A stretch of 64,000 nucleotides of DNA. Source: JBDHBD01 sp039586095. Lineage in GTDB: Bacteria; Gemmatimonadota; Gemmatimonadetes; Palauibacterales; Palauibacteraceae. The stretch covers positions 1 through 64,000 of the forward strand of contig JBDHLB010000002.1 in NCBI GenBank assembly GCA_039586095.1. Direction: 5' to 3'. Shown in pieces: positions 1-8,656 of the stretch (position 1 is the stretch's first letter; each line of letters starts with the position of its first letter). Below the pieces are notes generated by a model. That model saw nothing but the letters and a program-made list of their open reading frames with translations, ran no database searches and had not been told where the DNA came from. The position numbers and the translations under genes are program-made.

Positions 1-1178
1 CCATCGTGCCTCGCGGCGCGGGCACGGGCCTCTCCGGTGGCGCCGTGGCGACGGAAGCGGTTCTCGTGTCCACAATGCGCATGAACCACGTGCTTCGGGT
101 TGACCCAGAGGACCGCTACGCCGACGTGGAGCCGGGGGTAGTGACTGCGGCGATCAACACCGCTGCCGCTGCACATGGCCTGCGATATCTGCCGGACCCC
201 GCCAGTGCGGAAGCCTGCACGATCGGCGGCAACGTGGCCGAGAACGCCGGCGGACCTCACTGCCTCAAACATGGCGTGACGAGCGACCATGTCCTCGAGC
301 TGGAGGTCGTGCTGCCGAATGGGAAGACGCTGATGCTGGGTCGCGGAGCGGAGGGGAGCCTCGATGTGGCCAGCTTGCTCATCGGGTCGGAGGGAACCCT
401 CGGCATCGCGTCCAGAGTCCGCGTGCGGCTGGTTCCCGAAGCCGTTGCCGTGCGGACGGCGCTTGCTCTCTTCGATCGCTTGCAGGATGCGGCCGCGGCA
501 GTGAGCGAGCTCCTGAGCTCCGGTGTGACACCAGTCGCTATCGAGCTCATCGATGGTGCAACGATCCGCATGGTCGAGGACTCGGTCTACGCCATTGGCC
601 TGCCGACCGATCTCGAAGCCGCTCTGATCGTGGAGGTCGAGGGCTTTCCGCGGGAGGTGGAGGCGGAAATCGAAGCCGCGACTGTGGTCGCACGTCGGTG
701 TGGTGCGCGCGACGTCCGGCTTGCGGCGGATGAGGAGGAGCGCGCGAAGCTCTGGCACGCGAGGAAAAAGGCGTTCGGTGCGCTGGGGCGACAGGCGCCG
801 GAGGTGCTGATCCAGGACGCGGCCGTGCCGCGCACGGCGCTCCCCGACGTGCTGGCCCGCACGGTGGAGATTGCAGCAACACACGGTCTGGAGGTCGTCA
901 ACTACTTTCACGCGGGTGACGGAAACCTGCATCCACACCTCCTGTTCGACCCCGCCGACCAGGATCAGGTCGCCAGAGTGAAGAAGGCTGCAGAGGAGAT
1001 GATGCGAGCCTGCGTGGAGGCCGGCGGAACGATCACAGGCGAGCACGGAGTCGGCCTGGACAAGCGCGACGCCATGCGGCTTATCTTTCAGGATGAGGAG
1101 CTGGATGCGCTCCGCCACGTGAAAGCGGCCTTCGATCCCGCGGGCCTGTGCAACCCGGGAAAGCTTCTTCCCGACTAA
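1..1178 (+). CDS. glcD: Glycolate oxidase FAD-linked subunit GlcD (5' partial)
   Basis: This is the C-terminal majority of the FAD-linked subunit of glycolate oxidase, which oxidises glycolate to glyoxylate in a GlcDEF complex at the membrane. The reading frame is open to the window edge, and the first visible residues (IVPRGAGTGLSGGA) are the pyrophosphate-binding loop of the PCMH FAD domain, so roughly the first 60-80 residues lie outside. Visible motifs are IGGNVAENAGGPH, the C-terminal-domain signature FHAGDGNLHPH, and GEHGVGLDK near the end, all typical of FAD-oxidase C domains. The GTG at position 6 lies inside the conserved loop and is not a real start. D-lactate dehydrogenase is the main alternative, but glcE and glcF remnants downstream favour glycolate oxidase. 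Confidence 0.9.
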   Translation, partial: IVPRGAGTGLSGGAVATEAVLVSTMRMNHVLRVDPEDRYADVEPGVVTAAINTAAAAHGLRYLPDPASAEACTIGGNVAENAGGPHCLKHGVTSDHVLELEVVLPNGKTLMLGRGAEGSLDVASLLIGSEGTLGIASRVRVRLVPEAVAVRTALALFDRLQDAAAAVSELLSSGVTPVAIELIDGATIRMVEDSVYAIGLPTDLEAALIVEVEGFPREVEAEIEAATVVARRCGARDVRLAADEEERAKLWHARKKAFGALGRQAPEVLIQDAAVPRTALPDVLARTVEIAATHGLEVVNYFHAGDGNLHPHLLFDPADQDQVARVKKAAEEMMRACVEAGGTITGEHGVGLDKRDAMRLIFQDEELDALRHVKAAFDPAGLCNPGKLLPD

Positions 1179-1207
1179 CGACGGCCCGAGCCGGCCTGAC
1201 ACGAAGA

Positions 1208-1492
1208 ATGGCACGCTACAGACGACGCGACTCGATCGAAGCGCACCTTGCGGAGGCTGTCGAAGCGGGAGGTCGCAGCTTCAGCGCGGAGCTGATCGCC
1301 AAGCGCGCGACCGGGGTGTCCGGTTACAAGATGACGCTTGGTTTCTTCGAGCTCGAGGGCTCGGACGCCTACCTCGTCGAGCTCGACCCCGCCATCTCCC
1401 GGGAGGAGGTGGCGCGCCGGGCCGAGGAGCTGCAAGCCGACCCGGCACAGCTGCTCCGGATGCTGGAGGCTCAGCTGGCCGAGGGTGACTGA
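1208..1492 (+). CDS. Hypothetical 94-aa protein between glcD and glcE
   Basis: I do not recognise this protein. It starts at ATG (MARYRRRDSIEAH), 29 nt after the glcD stop, and ends 2 nt before the glcE GTG, so it sits inside the glc transcript. It has a basic N-terminus, a central strand-rich part (SGYKMTLGFFELEG) and a helical, charged C-terminus (EEVARRAEELQADP) that could form an amphipathic helix. There is no signal peptide or membrane segment. An in-frame upstream ATG at 1148 lies inside glcD and would give a low-complexity extension, so it was not chosen. A role with the oxidase is only a guess from position. Confidence 0.65.
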   Translation: MARYRRRDSIEAHLAEAVEAGGRSFSAELIAKRATGVSGYKMTLGFFELEGSDAYLVELDPAISREEVARRAEELQADPAQLLRMLEAQLAEGD

Positions 1493-1494
1493 GT

Positions 1495-2655
1495 GTGGCC
1501 TGGCTGACGCCCGAGCGGTCAGGTGAGCTGAGAGAGCTGCTGGCCGCCGCCGACTCGGATTCCGTTGACGCCGCTCCCGCGGTCTTCACCGGGGCCCGGC
1601 AAGCTTCCGACGGTCTCCAGACACGGCTCGACGAGCTGGAAGTCGATATCGTGTCGCTGGCGGCAGCGCATTTCTCGAGGCTGGTCGCACACGAGCCGCG
1701 CGATCTGGTGGTGACCGTTGGCGCGGGGATGAGGATCGTGGATCTGGTCCGGACGCTGGCTGACCAGGGCCAGTGGCTGCCGCTCTCCTGCTCACGACCC
1801 GCGGCAACGGTCGGCGGTCTGGTTGCGGCGGCCGCACCGTGCGCGCTGGATCCGACGTTCGGATCCATGCGGCGCCATCTACTGGCCTGCCGGGTCGTTG
1901 CGCACGATGGGAGGCAGCTCCGCTGGGGCCGACCGGTCGTCAAGAATGTGGCGGGGTACGATGTGCAGCGGCTGTGGTGCGGAAGTCGAGGCCGGCTCGG
2001 TGCGCTTACTGAGGTCAGCCTGCGTGTCTGGCCGCTGCCAGCACGAGATGCTCTTTTCGAGATCGGCTCAACGGACTCGACGGACGTGCTGAGGGCGTTC
2101 TGTGGGATGTCGCCGGCGGCGAGCTTTCGACCCGACGCCGTGAGCTGGTGTTGGCGTGCAAGATCGGATGCGGCTTTCCTGGTTCGCCTGTTCGGCTCGG
2201 CGGAGTCGGTGGCCGAGCGGCAAGTCATGCTCGAGCGCTGGGCCCTGGAAAACGACGCAGAAGCGCGCCTGACGGGGCCGAACGGCGAAGAACCTGCGCT
2301 CGAGACCGAGACAACCGACCCGCTCACCCGAGTCGTGGCGTATCTTCGAGTTGGCCGGAGTGAGCTGCACGCCGCAGCGGGACGCCTGGTGGACTCGTGC
2401 GGGTCCTGGCTCGTGGCAATCGAGGTCTTTCCGCTCGATGGGGTCGTGCGCTGTGAGTACCAGCGGAACGGCGGTGTTTCACTGCGAGCGGTCATCGAGG
2501 CGACGGGCCCGGCAGAACTGCTGATCGATCAGGCTGGCCCGGACGAGCACGCGTTGGCGGCCAGCAAACGGTCCGAGCAGGTCGCCAACCTGGAAGGGCG
2601 GGTGCTGGACTCGCTCGGCGGTCGGGAGCGGCACTGGATCGGAGAGCACGTGTGA
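1495..2655 (+). CDS. glcE: Glycolate oxidase FAD-binding subunit GlcE
   Basis: This is the second flavin subunit of glycolate oxidase (about 386 aa; typical GlcE is about 350). The N-terminal half is a PCMH-type FAD domain with the family markers PAATVGGLVAAAA and PVVKNVAGYDVQRLWCGS followed by GRLGALTEVSLRVWPLP. The C-terminal half is divergent. Start GTG at 1495 lies 2 nt after the preceding stop, so it is probably translationally coupled. Unlike the usual glcD-glcE-glcF order, the next three genes are not glcF. Confidence 0.87.
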   Translation: MAWLTPERSGELRELLAAADSDSVDAAPAVFTGARQASDGLQTRLDELEVDIVSLAAAHFSRLVAHEPRDLVVTVGAGMRIVDLVRTLADQGQWLPLSCSRPAATVGGLVAAAAPCALDPTFGSMRRHLLACRVVAHDGRQLRWGRPVVKNVAGYDVQRLWCGSRGRLGALTEVSLRVWPLPARDALFEIGSTDSTDVLRAFCGMSPAASFRPDAVSWCWRARSDAAFLVRLFGSAESVAERQVMLERWALENDAEARLTGPNGEEPALETETTDPLTRVVAYLRVGRSELHAAAGRLVDSCGSWLVAIEVFPLDGVVRCEYQRNGGVSLRAVIEATGPAELLIDQAGPDEHALAASKRSEQVANLEGRVLDSLGGRERHWIGEHV

Positions 2656-2779
2656 GCATCTCCACGGGCAAGCGGCACCCCGGCCGAGCGGCACGCAGGG
2701 CTAGCGCCACGAGCGAGCGTTGCGGCTCGTTGATGCCTGACGATATGCGGATCACGGAGCGGCAGAGAGGCTAGCAGAC

Positions 2780-3358
2780 GTGAAGATCTACACGAAGGGC
2801 GGTGACCACGGAGAGACGACGCTGTTTGGAGGCGTGCGTGTGCTCAAGACGGATCCTCGCGTCGAGGCGTATGGCGCCCTGGACGAGTTCGGGGCGGCGC
2901 TTGGACTTGCCCTCGCGCTCGATACGGCGGGTCTGATCGATCGAGAGGCGGTGGGGCTCGTGCAAGAGGACCTGTTCGTGATCGGGGCCCGGCTCGCGGC
3001 GGCCGACCCTCGAAAGGCACTCGAGAAGGGAACGATTCCGGCGCTCGACCCGCGGCGAATCGACGACCTCGAGCGCTGGATCGATGCGCTCGACGACGAG
3101 CTGCCCGCCCTGGACGCGTTCATTCTGCCCGGTGGGTGCTCGGCCGGCGCCCAACTGCACGCGGCGCGCACGATCTGTCGCCGTGCGGAGCGCGCGATCG
3201 TGGCGCTCACCCCCGAGCAGCCGGAGCTTCGGGATCTCGTCCTGCCGTACATGAACCGTCTTTCCGATCTTCTGTTCACCCTGGCGCGTTACACCAACCG
3301 AAGTGCCGGTCAACCCGAGCGCCGATGGCTACCGCAGCGAGAGCGGGAGGAGAACTGA
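2780..3358 (+). CDS. PduO-type ATP:cob(I)alamin adenosyltransferase
   Basis: This enzyme transfers the adenosyl group of ATP to cob(I)alamin to make coenzyme B12. The N-terminal ATP-binding motif TKGGDHGETTLFGG (residues 5-18) is clear, followed by DPRVEAYGALDEF and the late helix RTICRRAERAI, both hallmarks of the PduO/MMAB three-helix fold. Length (192 aa) is normal. Start is GTG at 2780 with AGAGAGG about 9 nt upstream. The 124 nt before it show no convincing cobalamin riboswitch. It probably supplies a B12-dependent enzyme encoded elsewhere, since none is in this window. Confidence 0.9.
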   Translation: MKIYTKGGDHGETTLFGGVRVLKTDPRVEAYGALDEFGAALGLALALDTAGLIDREAVGLVQEDLFVIGARLAAADPRKALEKGTIPALDPRRIDDLERWIDALDDELPALDAFILPGGCSAGAQLHAARTICRRAERAIVALTPEQPELRDLVLPYMNRLSDLLFTLARYTNRSAGQPERRWLPQREREEN

Positions 3359-3359
3359 G

Positions 3360-4238
3360 ATGGATTCGCCGAGCGGTCAGCATCAGCGGGTGAGCCGGCA
3401 CGCCTTCGAGTTCGGCGTCGCACCCGACGGCGTGATCCGCGGTGACGCCTGGGTCCCGGACGCACCCGAGGAAGGTCCCGCGATCGTCGTGTGTCATGGC
3501 TTCAAGGGATTCAAGGATTGGGGGTTCTTCCCGTACGTGTCGGAACAGTTGGCGGCCCGGACCGGCATCGTCACGGTGTCGTTCAACTTCACCGGCTCGG
3601 GCGTCGGAGAGAGCTTGCATGACTTCGACGAGCTGGACCGATTCGCCCGCAACACGTTCACACGGGAGCTGTGGGACCTCGAGGCGGTCCTCGATCGCCT
3701 GAGCGCCGGCCGCATCGCCGAGGCCGATGTTCCTCCTCCGTACGCGTTCGGACTCCTGGGGCACAGCCGAGGTGGGGCGACCTGCGTGCTCAAGGCGGCT
3801 CTACGAACCGAAGTTCAGGCACTGGTCACCTGGTCGTCCATCGCCTCGGTCGAGCGCTACGAGGCCGATTACGTCGAGACGTGGGAGTCCGGAGAAACGG
3901 TCTACATTCCCAACGTGCGGACGGGCCAGCAGATGCCACTCCACCGAAACGTCCTGGACGACATTCGCGCCAACCGGGAGCGATTGGACGTGCTCGCGGC
4001 GGCGGGTTCGCTCGACATTCCCTACCTGGCCGTCCACGGGAGCGAAGACGAGTCCGTCCCGGCCGCCGAGTCGAAAGCCCTCGTGACGGCGGCCGAACGC
4101 GCTGCGGAGTTGCTGCTCGTCGAAGGCGCAGGGCACACATTGAACGCGGTGCATCCGTTCGAAGGAACCAATGATCTGCTGGAGCTGGCCGTGGAGCGAT
4201 CGGCCGCGCTGTTTCACGACGCGCTCCCACGGGATTGA
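3360..4238 (+). CDS. Alpha/beta hydrolase (esterase-like)
   Basis: This is a cytoplasmic alpha/beta hydrolase of 292 aa with no signal peptide. The oxyanion segment VVCHGFKGFKDWG, nucleophile elbow GHSRGG, acid region HGSEDESVP and catalytic histidine in GAGHTL are all present and in order, so a Ser-Asp/Glu-His triad is expected. It resembles dienelactone-hydrolase or BAAT-like peptidase/esterase members, and the substrate cannot be read from sequence. The chosen ATG at 3360 overlaps the region just after the adenosyltransferase stop (1-nt gap) and has GGAGGAG upstream, which supports it over the in-frame GTG at 3303. Confidence 0.85.
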   Translation: MDSPSGQHQRVSRHAFEFGVAPDGVIRGDAWVPDAPEEGPAIVVCHGFKGFKDWGFFPYVSEQLAARTGIVTVSFNFTGSGVGESLHDFDELDRFARNTFTRELWDLEAVLDRLSAGRIAEADVPPPYAFGLLGHSRGGATCVLKAALRTEVQALVTWSSIASVERYEADYVETWESGETVYIPNVRTGQQMPLHRNVLDDIRANRERLDVLAAAGSLDIPYLAVHGSEDESVPAAESKALVTAAERAAELLLVEGAGHTLNAVHPFEGTNDLLELAVERSAALFHDALPRD

Positions 4239-4242
4239 ACCT

Positions 4243-4740
4243 ATGAACCTGTCACGACCGATCCTCAACGCCTGTGCTCTGCTCTCGCTGGTGGCCCTGG
4301 CGGGCTGCTGGATCGACCCATCGACGAACGTGCGCGGGGAGGGCGAAGAGGGAACCGCGTTCACGGCGCAGGTGGATGAGATCCTGCGCCTTTCGGCCGA
4401 AGCATGGAACAGCGGCGCGCTCGACGGCTTCATGGTGCATTACCTGCGGGCCCCCACGACGACCTACATAGGCGCTGGAACGCTGCGGGTCGGGTTCGAC
4501 GCCATCCGGGAACGGTTTGCGCCGCTGTTCGAGCCGGGTGCGGAGCGCGACAGTCTTCGATTCAGCGAGCTACGTGCCCGACGACTCGGCCAGCGTCATG
4601 GATTGGCGACCGCGCGTTACACCCTGTTTCGGAACGGTACGACCACATCGACGGGACTGTTCACCCTCGTGCTGCTCCAGGTGGAGGGTCGCTGGCGCAT
4701 CGTCCACGATCAGAGCGCCGCCGATCCGCCCGTGGAGTGA
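4243..4740 (+). CDS. DUF4440/SnoaL-like lipoprotein
   Basis: This is an exported protein of 165 aa. The N-terminus has a short charged region, a hydrophobic core and the lipobox LAGC, so it is probably a membrane-anchored lipoprotein. The mature part is a cystatin/NTF2-like (SnoaL/DUF4440) domain: an early helix with AEAWNSGALDGF, the strand region TTYIGAGTLRVG, and the ending WRIVHDQSA typical of this family. Ligand and role are unknown. The gene starts 4 nt after the hydrolase stop, and its TGA overlaps the glcF ATG (TGATG), so translation of the two is coupled. Confidence 0.82.
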   Translation: MNLSRPILNACALLSLVALAGCWIDPSTNVRGEGEEGTAFTAQVDEILRLSAEAWNSGALDGFMVHYLRAPTTTYIGAGTLRVGFDAIRERFAPLFEPGAERDSLRFSELRARRLGQRHGLATARYTLFRNGTTTSTGLFTLVLLQVEGRWRIVHDQSAADPPVE

Positions 4741-5991
4741 TGGAGTCCGACGCGGTCTCTCTCACGACCTGCGTCCATTGCGGTCTCTGCCTGCCCGCCT
4801 GCCCCACATTTCGCGTGCTGGGGTCGGTGTCTGGCATGCCGAGCCTGTGAGACAGCCTGCCCGGCCGATGTCCCCTACACACGAATCCTGGAGCGCAGCC
4901 GCGCGAAGCTGACCCGGTCGCGGCGGCTCGCCCGAGCGGGATCGCGGTTCTTCCTCTGGTGGCTGACCGGCGGTCTCTCTCGACCGCTGTATCGAACGCT
5001 GTGTCTCGCCCGCCGGGCGGGTCTGGCGGGCGTAGCGGGACAGCTGATGCCGGGTCGGATCGGCCGGGCCGCGCGCACTCTGGCTGCCACAGCCCCGGCA
5101 CGGAGCCCGTTTGCCGGATCGCGCTCCGCGAGACCGTCGACGTCCGATTCGGGTCGCGACCCAGAGCCCGACGGAACCACCTGGGCTTTTCTGGAAGGCT
5201 GTGTCACGCGCGGCCTGTTCTCTCACGTGCAGGCTGCCACCCGGCAAGTCGTCGGGGAGAACGGCTGGAGCGAAATCGTGCTGCCCACGTCGAGGTGCTG
5301 CGGGGCCCTGCACGGCCACGCCGGCCATCGTGAAGACGCTCGGCGGATGGCGAGACGCACGATCGCCGCGTTCGAGGCCAGCGGTGCCGACCGGATCGTG
5401 AGCGATGCCGCCGGTTGTAGCGCTGCGATGAAGGAGTACGGCCACTTGCTGGCCGACGACTCTCGCTGGTCGGACCGGGCCCGACGGTTCTCCGAACGCG
5501 TGCGGGATGTGAGTGAGTTGCTCGACGCTCCAGGGCGCTTTCCCGATCGGACCCACACGGCGCGGATCGACAACCGGGCCGCCAGCGAGCCGAAGGCCGA
5601 TCTGGTACGTATCGCGTACGACGCCCCGTGCCACCTCGTGCACGCGCAGGGTGTCGATCGAGCTCCGGTTCAGGCACTGCAGGCCATCGGCGCGGCGGTC
5701 GGGTGCTCGATCGAGTCCCTTCCCTCGTCATTGGAGTGCTGTGGGGGGGCGGGCACGTACGGTTTGCGGCTGCCCGCGCTCTCCCGGCAGGTCCTCGAGC
5801 GCAAGCTCGACGAGATTCAGGCCGGAGGATACGATGCGGTGGTGACCGGCAACCCGGGCTGTATCATGCAGATCGGAGCGGGCTTGAGGGAACGCGGCGA
5901 CCGTACGCCTGTTCTACACCCGGTCGAGTTCGTGGCGCGTGCGTCGGGCGTCCGTGCCAACGCATCCATGGACACCCTGTCGGACGAGTGA
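4740..5991 (+). pseudogene. glcF: Glycolate oxidase iron-sulfur subunit GlcF, disrupted by internal deletion and frameshift
   Basis: The intact protein would carry electrons from the flavin subunits through two [4Fe-4S] clusters. The first frame reads from ATG 4740 through the first ferredoxin motif CVHCGLCLPACP to RVLG, then hits a stop at 4848-4850. In the +1 frame, from about 4825, the second motif RCLACRACETACP resumes and stays open to 5991, with both CCG-type domains (CCGALHGH, CHLVH, CCGGAGTYG). Against the E. coli GlcF layout, about 31 residues between RVLG and RCLACR are missing, and the join leaves one extra base. No ATG, GTG or TTG exists in the second frame before 5047, so the only unshifted product from there lacks both cluster motifs. 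A sequencing or assembly error is possible. Confidence 0.85.
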
Positions 5992-6014
5992 AGGCGGGTG
6001 AAGTCGAAGCGCTC

Positions 6015-6611
6015 ATGCAAAGACTGATTCAGCAGGTTCTTCGCGAGCATCATGACATCGTCGAGAGCATCGGCACGCTCGGACCAAGAATCCGGCAGGC
6101 CGGTCATCGCATGCTGGAGTGCCTCGAGGCGGGCGGGACGGTCTGGTGGATCGGCAACGGGGGCAGCGCGGCCGACTGCCAGCACCTCGCCGCCGAACTG
6201 GTCGGTCGTTTCGAGGGGGAGAGACGCGGCCTCTCCTCGGTCGCACTCACCACGGATAGCTCCATCCTCACCTCCGTCAGTAACGATTACGGGTTCGAGC
6301 GCGTCTTCGCACGTCAGATCGAAGCCCTCTGTAGGCCGGACGACGTGCTCGTGGCGATCTCCACCTCCGGCCGCAGCCCGAACGTAATCGCGGGCGTGGA
6401 AACGGCTCGTGCAATCGGAGTTTATACGGTTGGGCTACTCGGGTCGGACGGAGGCGACGTGGCCGGTCTCCTCGATTGCGACATCATCGTACCCTCGAAC
6501 AGCCCGGCCCGCGTTCAGGAGGCCCACATCCTGATCGGTCACCTCTGGTGTGACTACGTGAATCAACATGTGGCTCGGGATCGCCACTCGCAGGAAATGC
6601 TCGAAGACTGA
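6015..6611 (+). CDS. gmhA: D-sedoheptulose-7-phosphate isomerase (SIS domain)
   Basis: This enzyme converts sedoheptulose 7-phosphate to D-glycero-D-manno-heptose 7-phosphate, the first step of ADP-heptose synthesis for LPS core. A SIS domain fills the protein (198 aa). The motif WIGNGGSAADCQHLAAELVG carries the His and Glu used in GmhA, with ALTTDSSILT and the C-terminal VQEAHILIGH (Gln and His) also matching. No other heptose genes are in the window. An in-frame GTG at 5988 overlaps the glcF stop (GTGA) and is a credible alternative start, adding 9 residues. The ATG was preferred for family length. Confidence 0.9.
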   Translation: MQRLIQQVLREHHDIVESIGTLGPRIRQAGHRMLECLEAGGTVWWIGNGGSAADCQHLAAELVGRFEGERRGLSSVALTTDSSILTSVSNDYGFERVFARQIEALCRPDDVLVAISTSGRSPNVIAGVETARAIGVYTVGLLGSDGGDVAGLLDCDIIVPSNSPARVQEAHILIGHLWCDYVNQHVARDRHSQEMLED

Positions 6612-6639
6612 CCGGAAGATTCGCAGGGAGATCTGACTC

Positions 6640-7350
6640 ATGGAGCTGTCCGGCCGCCTGGCGGTGATCACGGGAGCGAGCACGGGAATCGGTCTGTCCG
6701 TCGCCGAGGCGTTGGGCCGTGAAGGGTGTCGTCTGGCCATCTGTGCTCGCACCGAGGTCGATCTGGAGCAGGCTGCCGAGAGGCTTCGTACGATCGCCCC
6801 ACAGGTGCTGGCTGTCCCCACCGATGTGTCGGATGAAGGCTCGGTCCGAGCGTTCGCGAAGCGCGTGCATTCAGAGCTGGGAACGGCCGACATCCTCGTG
6901 AACAACGCCGGTGTCGGCGTTTTCGGGCACGTCCTCGATCTCACGCCCGCAGACTACGACGTGACCTTCGGCGTGAACGTGCGTGGCGTGTTCCTCTGCA
7001 CACAGGCGTTCGTCCCGGCCATGGTCGAGCAAAACGACGGAGTCGTGGTGAACGTCGCTTCGATCGCCGGCAAGAACTTCTTCCCCAATGGCTCGGTCTA
7101 CGCCGCGTCCAAGCACGCCGTGATGGGGATGTCGAAGTCGATGATGCTCGACCTGCGCAAGGACAACGTTCGGGTAATTACGGTCTGCCCGGGTTCCGTC
7201 TACACGCCGTTCTTCGAAAAGGCGGGCCAGTCGCCCGATCCCGAGACGATCATCGATCCCGGAGACGTCGCCGAGCTGGTCGTGAAGGCCATCCAGCTGT
7301 CCGACGGCGGCACCGTGAGCGAGGTCGAGATCCGGCCGGTCAATCCCTGA
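6640..7350 (+). CDS. Short-chain dehydrogenase/reductase
   Basis: This is a classical SDR of 236 aa. The cofactor motif TGASTGIG lies at residues 11-18, NNAG at 88-91, and the catalytic triad is Ser141, Tyr154 and Lys158 (SVYAASKHA). An arginine after the second strand (CARTEVDL) suggests NADP(H). The ATG lies 28 nt after gmhA with AGGGAGA upstream. The C-terminal part ends in SEVEIRPVNP, as in serine/3-hydroxy-acid type SDRs. The substrate is not predictable. Confidence 0.88.
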   Translation: MELSGRLAVITGASTGIGLSVAEALGREGCRLAICARTEVDLEQAAERLRTIAPQVLAVPTDVSDEGSVRAFAKRVHSELGTADILVNNAGVGVFGHVLDLTPADYDVTFGVNVRGVFLCTQAFVPAMVEQNDGVVVNVASIAGKNFFPNGSVYAASKHAVMGMSKSMMLDLRKDNVRVITVCPGSVYTPFFEKAGQSPDPETIIDPGDVAELVVKAIQLSDGGTVSEVEIRPVNP

Positions 7351-7371
7351 GCTTAGGGGAGGCACGAGCAG

Positions 7372-8598
7372 ATGGGTCAGTTCGAGTACCTGATCGTGGG
7401 TGGAGGCCTTGCTGCGGCGGCGGCCGTCGAGGGCATCCGCGAGCACGACCCACACGGAACCATCGGTCTGCTCACCGAGGAGTCCGAGCCGCCCTACCAG
7501 CGCCCTCCGCTCTCCAAGGGGTACCTTCAGACGCCCGGCATGACCCGAGAGCTCCTGTACGTGAAGCCCGAGGGATGGTTCGAAACGGAGGCAGGAGTCA
7601 GCCTGCTCACCGAGCACCGGGTCGAATCGCTCGATGCGAAGAGACGTTCGGTCGTTACGGAGGCGGGCGATGTCTTCGAGGGCGCCCGTCTGCTCCTCGC
7701 GACTGGAGGCCGACCACGGACCCTGTCGATCCCGGGCGTCGATCTCCCGGGCGTCTTCACGTTGCGGACGGTCGATGACGCCGATGCGTTGAAAGCGGCG
7801 GCTGCCGAAGCGAAGACCGCCCTGTTGATCGGCGCCGGCTTCATCGGAATGGAGCTGGCCGCTTCGCTGCTCAAATTCGACGTGGACTCGACCGTCGTGG
7901 AGAAGGATGAACGAGTGTGGTCGCGTCTCCTACCGCCCGAGCTTTCTGGCTTCATGCAGCAGTACTTCGAGGAGCGGAATGTCGAATTCCGCCTCTCCAC
8001 GCGTGTGGCGGCGCTCCAGGGAGACGGAAAGGTCGAACGGGCGGTTCTCGAGAACGGGGAAGAAATCCTCTGCGACCTGGTCGTGATCGGTGTCGGACTG
8101 AAGCCCGGCGACGACCTGGCCCTGGCGGCCGGGATGGCCGTGGACGACGGAGTCATCGTGGATGCCTTCGGGGAGACCAGTCACGCGTACGTCTACGCGG
8201 CGGGAGATGTCGCCCGGTACCCCGATCCGGTGTTCGGAGAGACCACCCGCGTGGAGCACTGGGACCACGCGCGCGAGCACGGGAAGGTTGTGGGACGCAA
8301 CATGGCGGGGGATGAAACCGCGTACGACCATCTGTCCTACTTCTTCTCGACCGTCTTCGATCTGGGTATCAACGCGTTCGGGCGACCCGCCGACGCGGAC
8401 GAGATCCTCGTGGATGGCGGGCTCGGCGAGGATCCGAGCGTCGTCTACTGTGGTTCCGGCGGCATTCTCTGCGGGGCGATTCTGGTGAATGCCCCCCGGC
8501 AGATGCCCGCCTGTCGCAACCTGGTTCGAAGCCGGCCTCCGATGGATGAGGTGGCCCGCCAGGTCGGAACGACCCGGGCGACGGCCGGTACGACCTAG
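7372..8598 (+). CDS. FAD-dependent NAD(P)H:ferredoxin reductase-like oxidoreductase
   Basis: This 408-aa two-dinucleotide-binding flavoprotein belongs to the ferredoxin/rubredoxin reductase and AIF group. The N-terminal FAD motif is IVGGGLAAAAAVEGI, followed by PPYQRPPLSKGYL, which is characteristic of the group. A second Rossmann motif, IGAGFIGMELAAS, binds NAD(P)H. The FAD-closing motif VYAAGDVARYPD and RVEHWDHAREHGK come later. Such enzymes pass electrons from NAD(P)H to a ferredoxin or Rieske protein. No partner ferredoxin is adjacent, but the next gene encodes an iron-sulfur maturation-type protein. The start has AGGGGAGG about 8 nt upstream. Confidence 0.88.
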   Translation: MGQFEYLIVGGGLAAAAAVEGIREHDPHGTIGLLTEESEPPYQRPPLSKGYLQTPGMTRELLYVKPEGWFETEAGVSLLTEHRVESLDAKRRSVVTEAGDVFEGARLLLATGGRPRTLSIPGVDLPGVFTLRTVDDADALKAAAAEAKTALLIGAGFIGMELAASLLKFDVDSTVVEKDERVWSRLLPPELSGFMQQYFEERNVEFRLSTRVAALQGDGKVERAVLENGEEILCDLVVIGVGLKPGDDLALAAGMAVDDGVIVDAFGETSHAYVYAAGDVARYPDPVFGETTRVEHWDHAREHGKVVGRNMAGDETAYDHLSYFFSTVFDLGINAFGRPADADEILVDGGLGEDPSVVYCGSGGILCGAILVNAPRQMPACRNLVRSRPPMDEVARQVGTTRATAGTT

Positions 8599-8656
8599 CC
8601 AGCTCGGAAGGAGTCGCCGTTCGTCGCGCCAGCGCACAGCCAGGACAAGGACTCAC

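Noticed and set aside
1281..2495. 404-codon minus-strand frame opposite glcE
   Set aside because: Ser/Arg/Pro/Ala-rich low-information sequence, typical antisense shadow; the plus strand holds a clear FAD-binding subunit.
2656..2779. Possible cobalamin riboswitch before the adenosyltransferase gene
   Set aside because: The 124-nt gap lacks the conserved B12-box and core helices that I could recognise, and is short for this riboswitch.
4828..4850. Programmed +1 frameshift in glcF instead of a deletion
   Set aside because: A frameshift alone would not explain the loss of about 31 linker residues that all known GlcF proteins have between the two cluster motifs.
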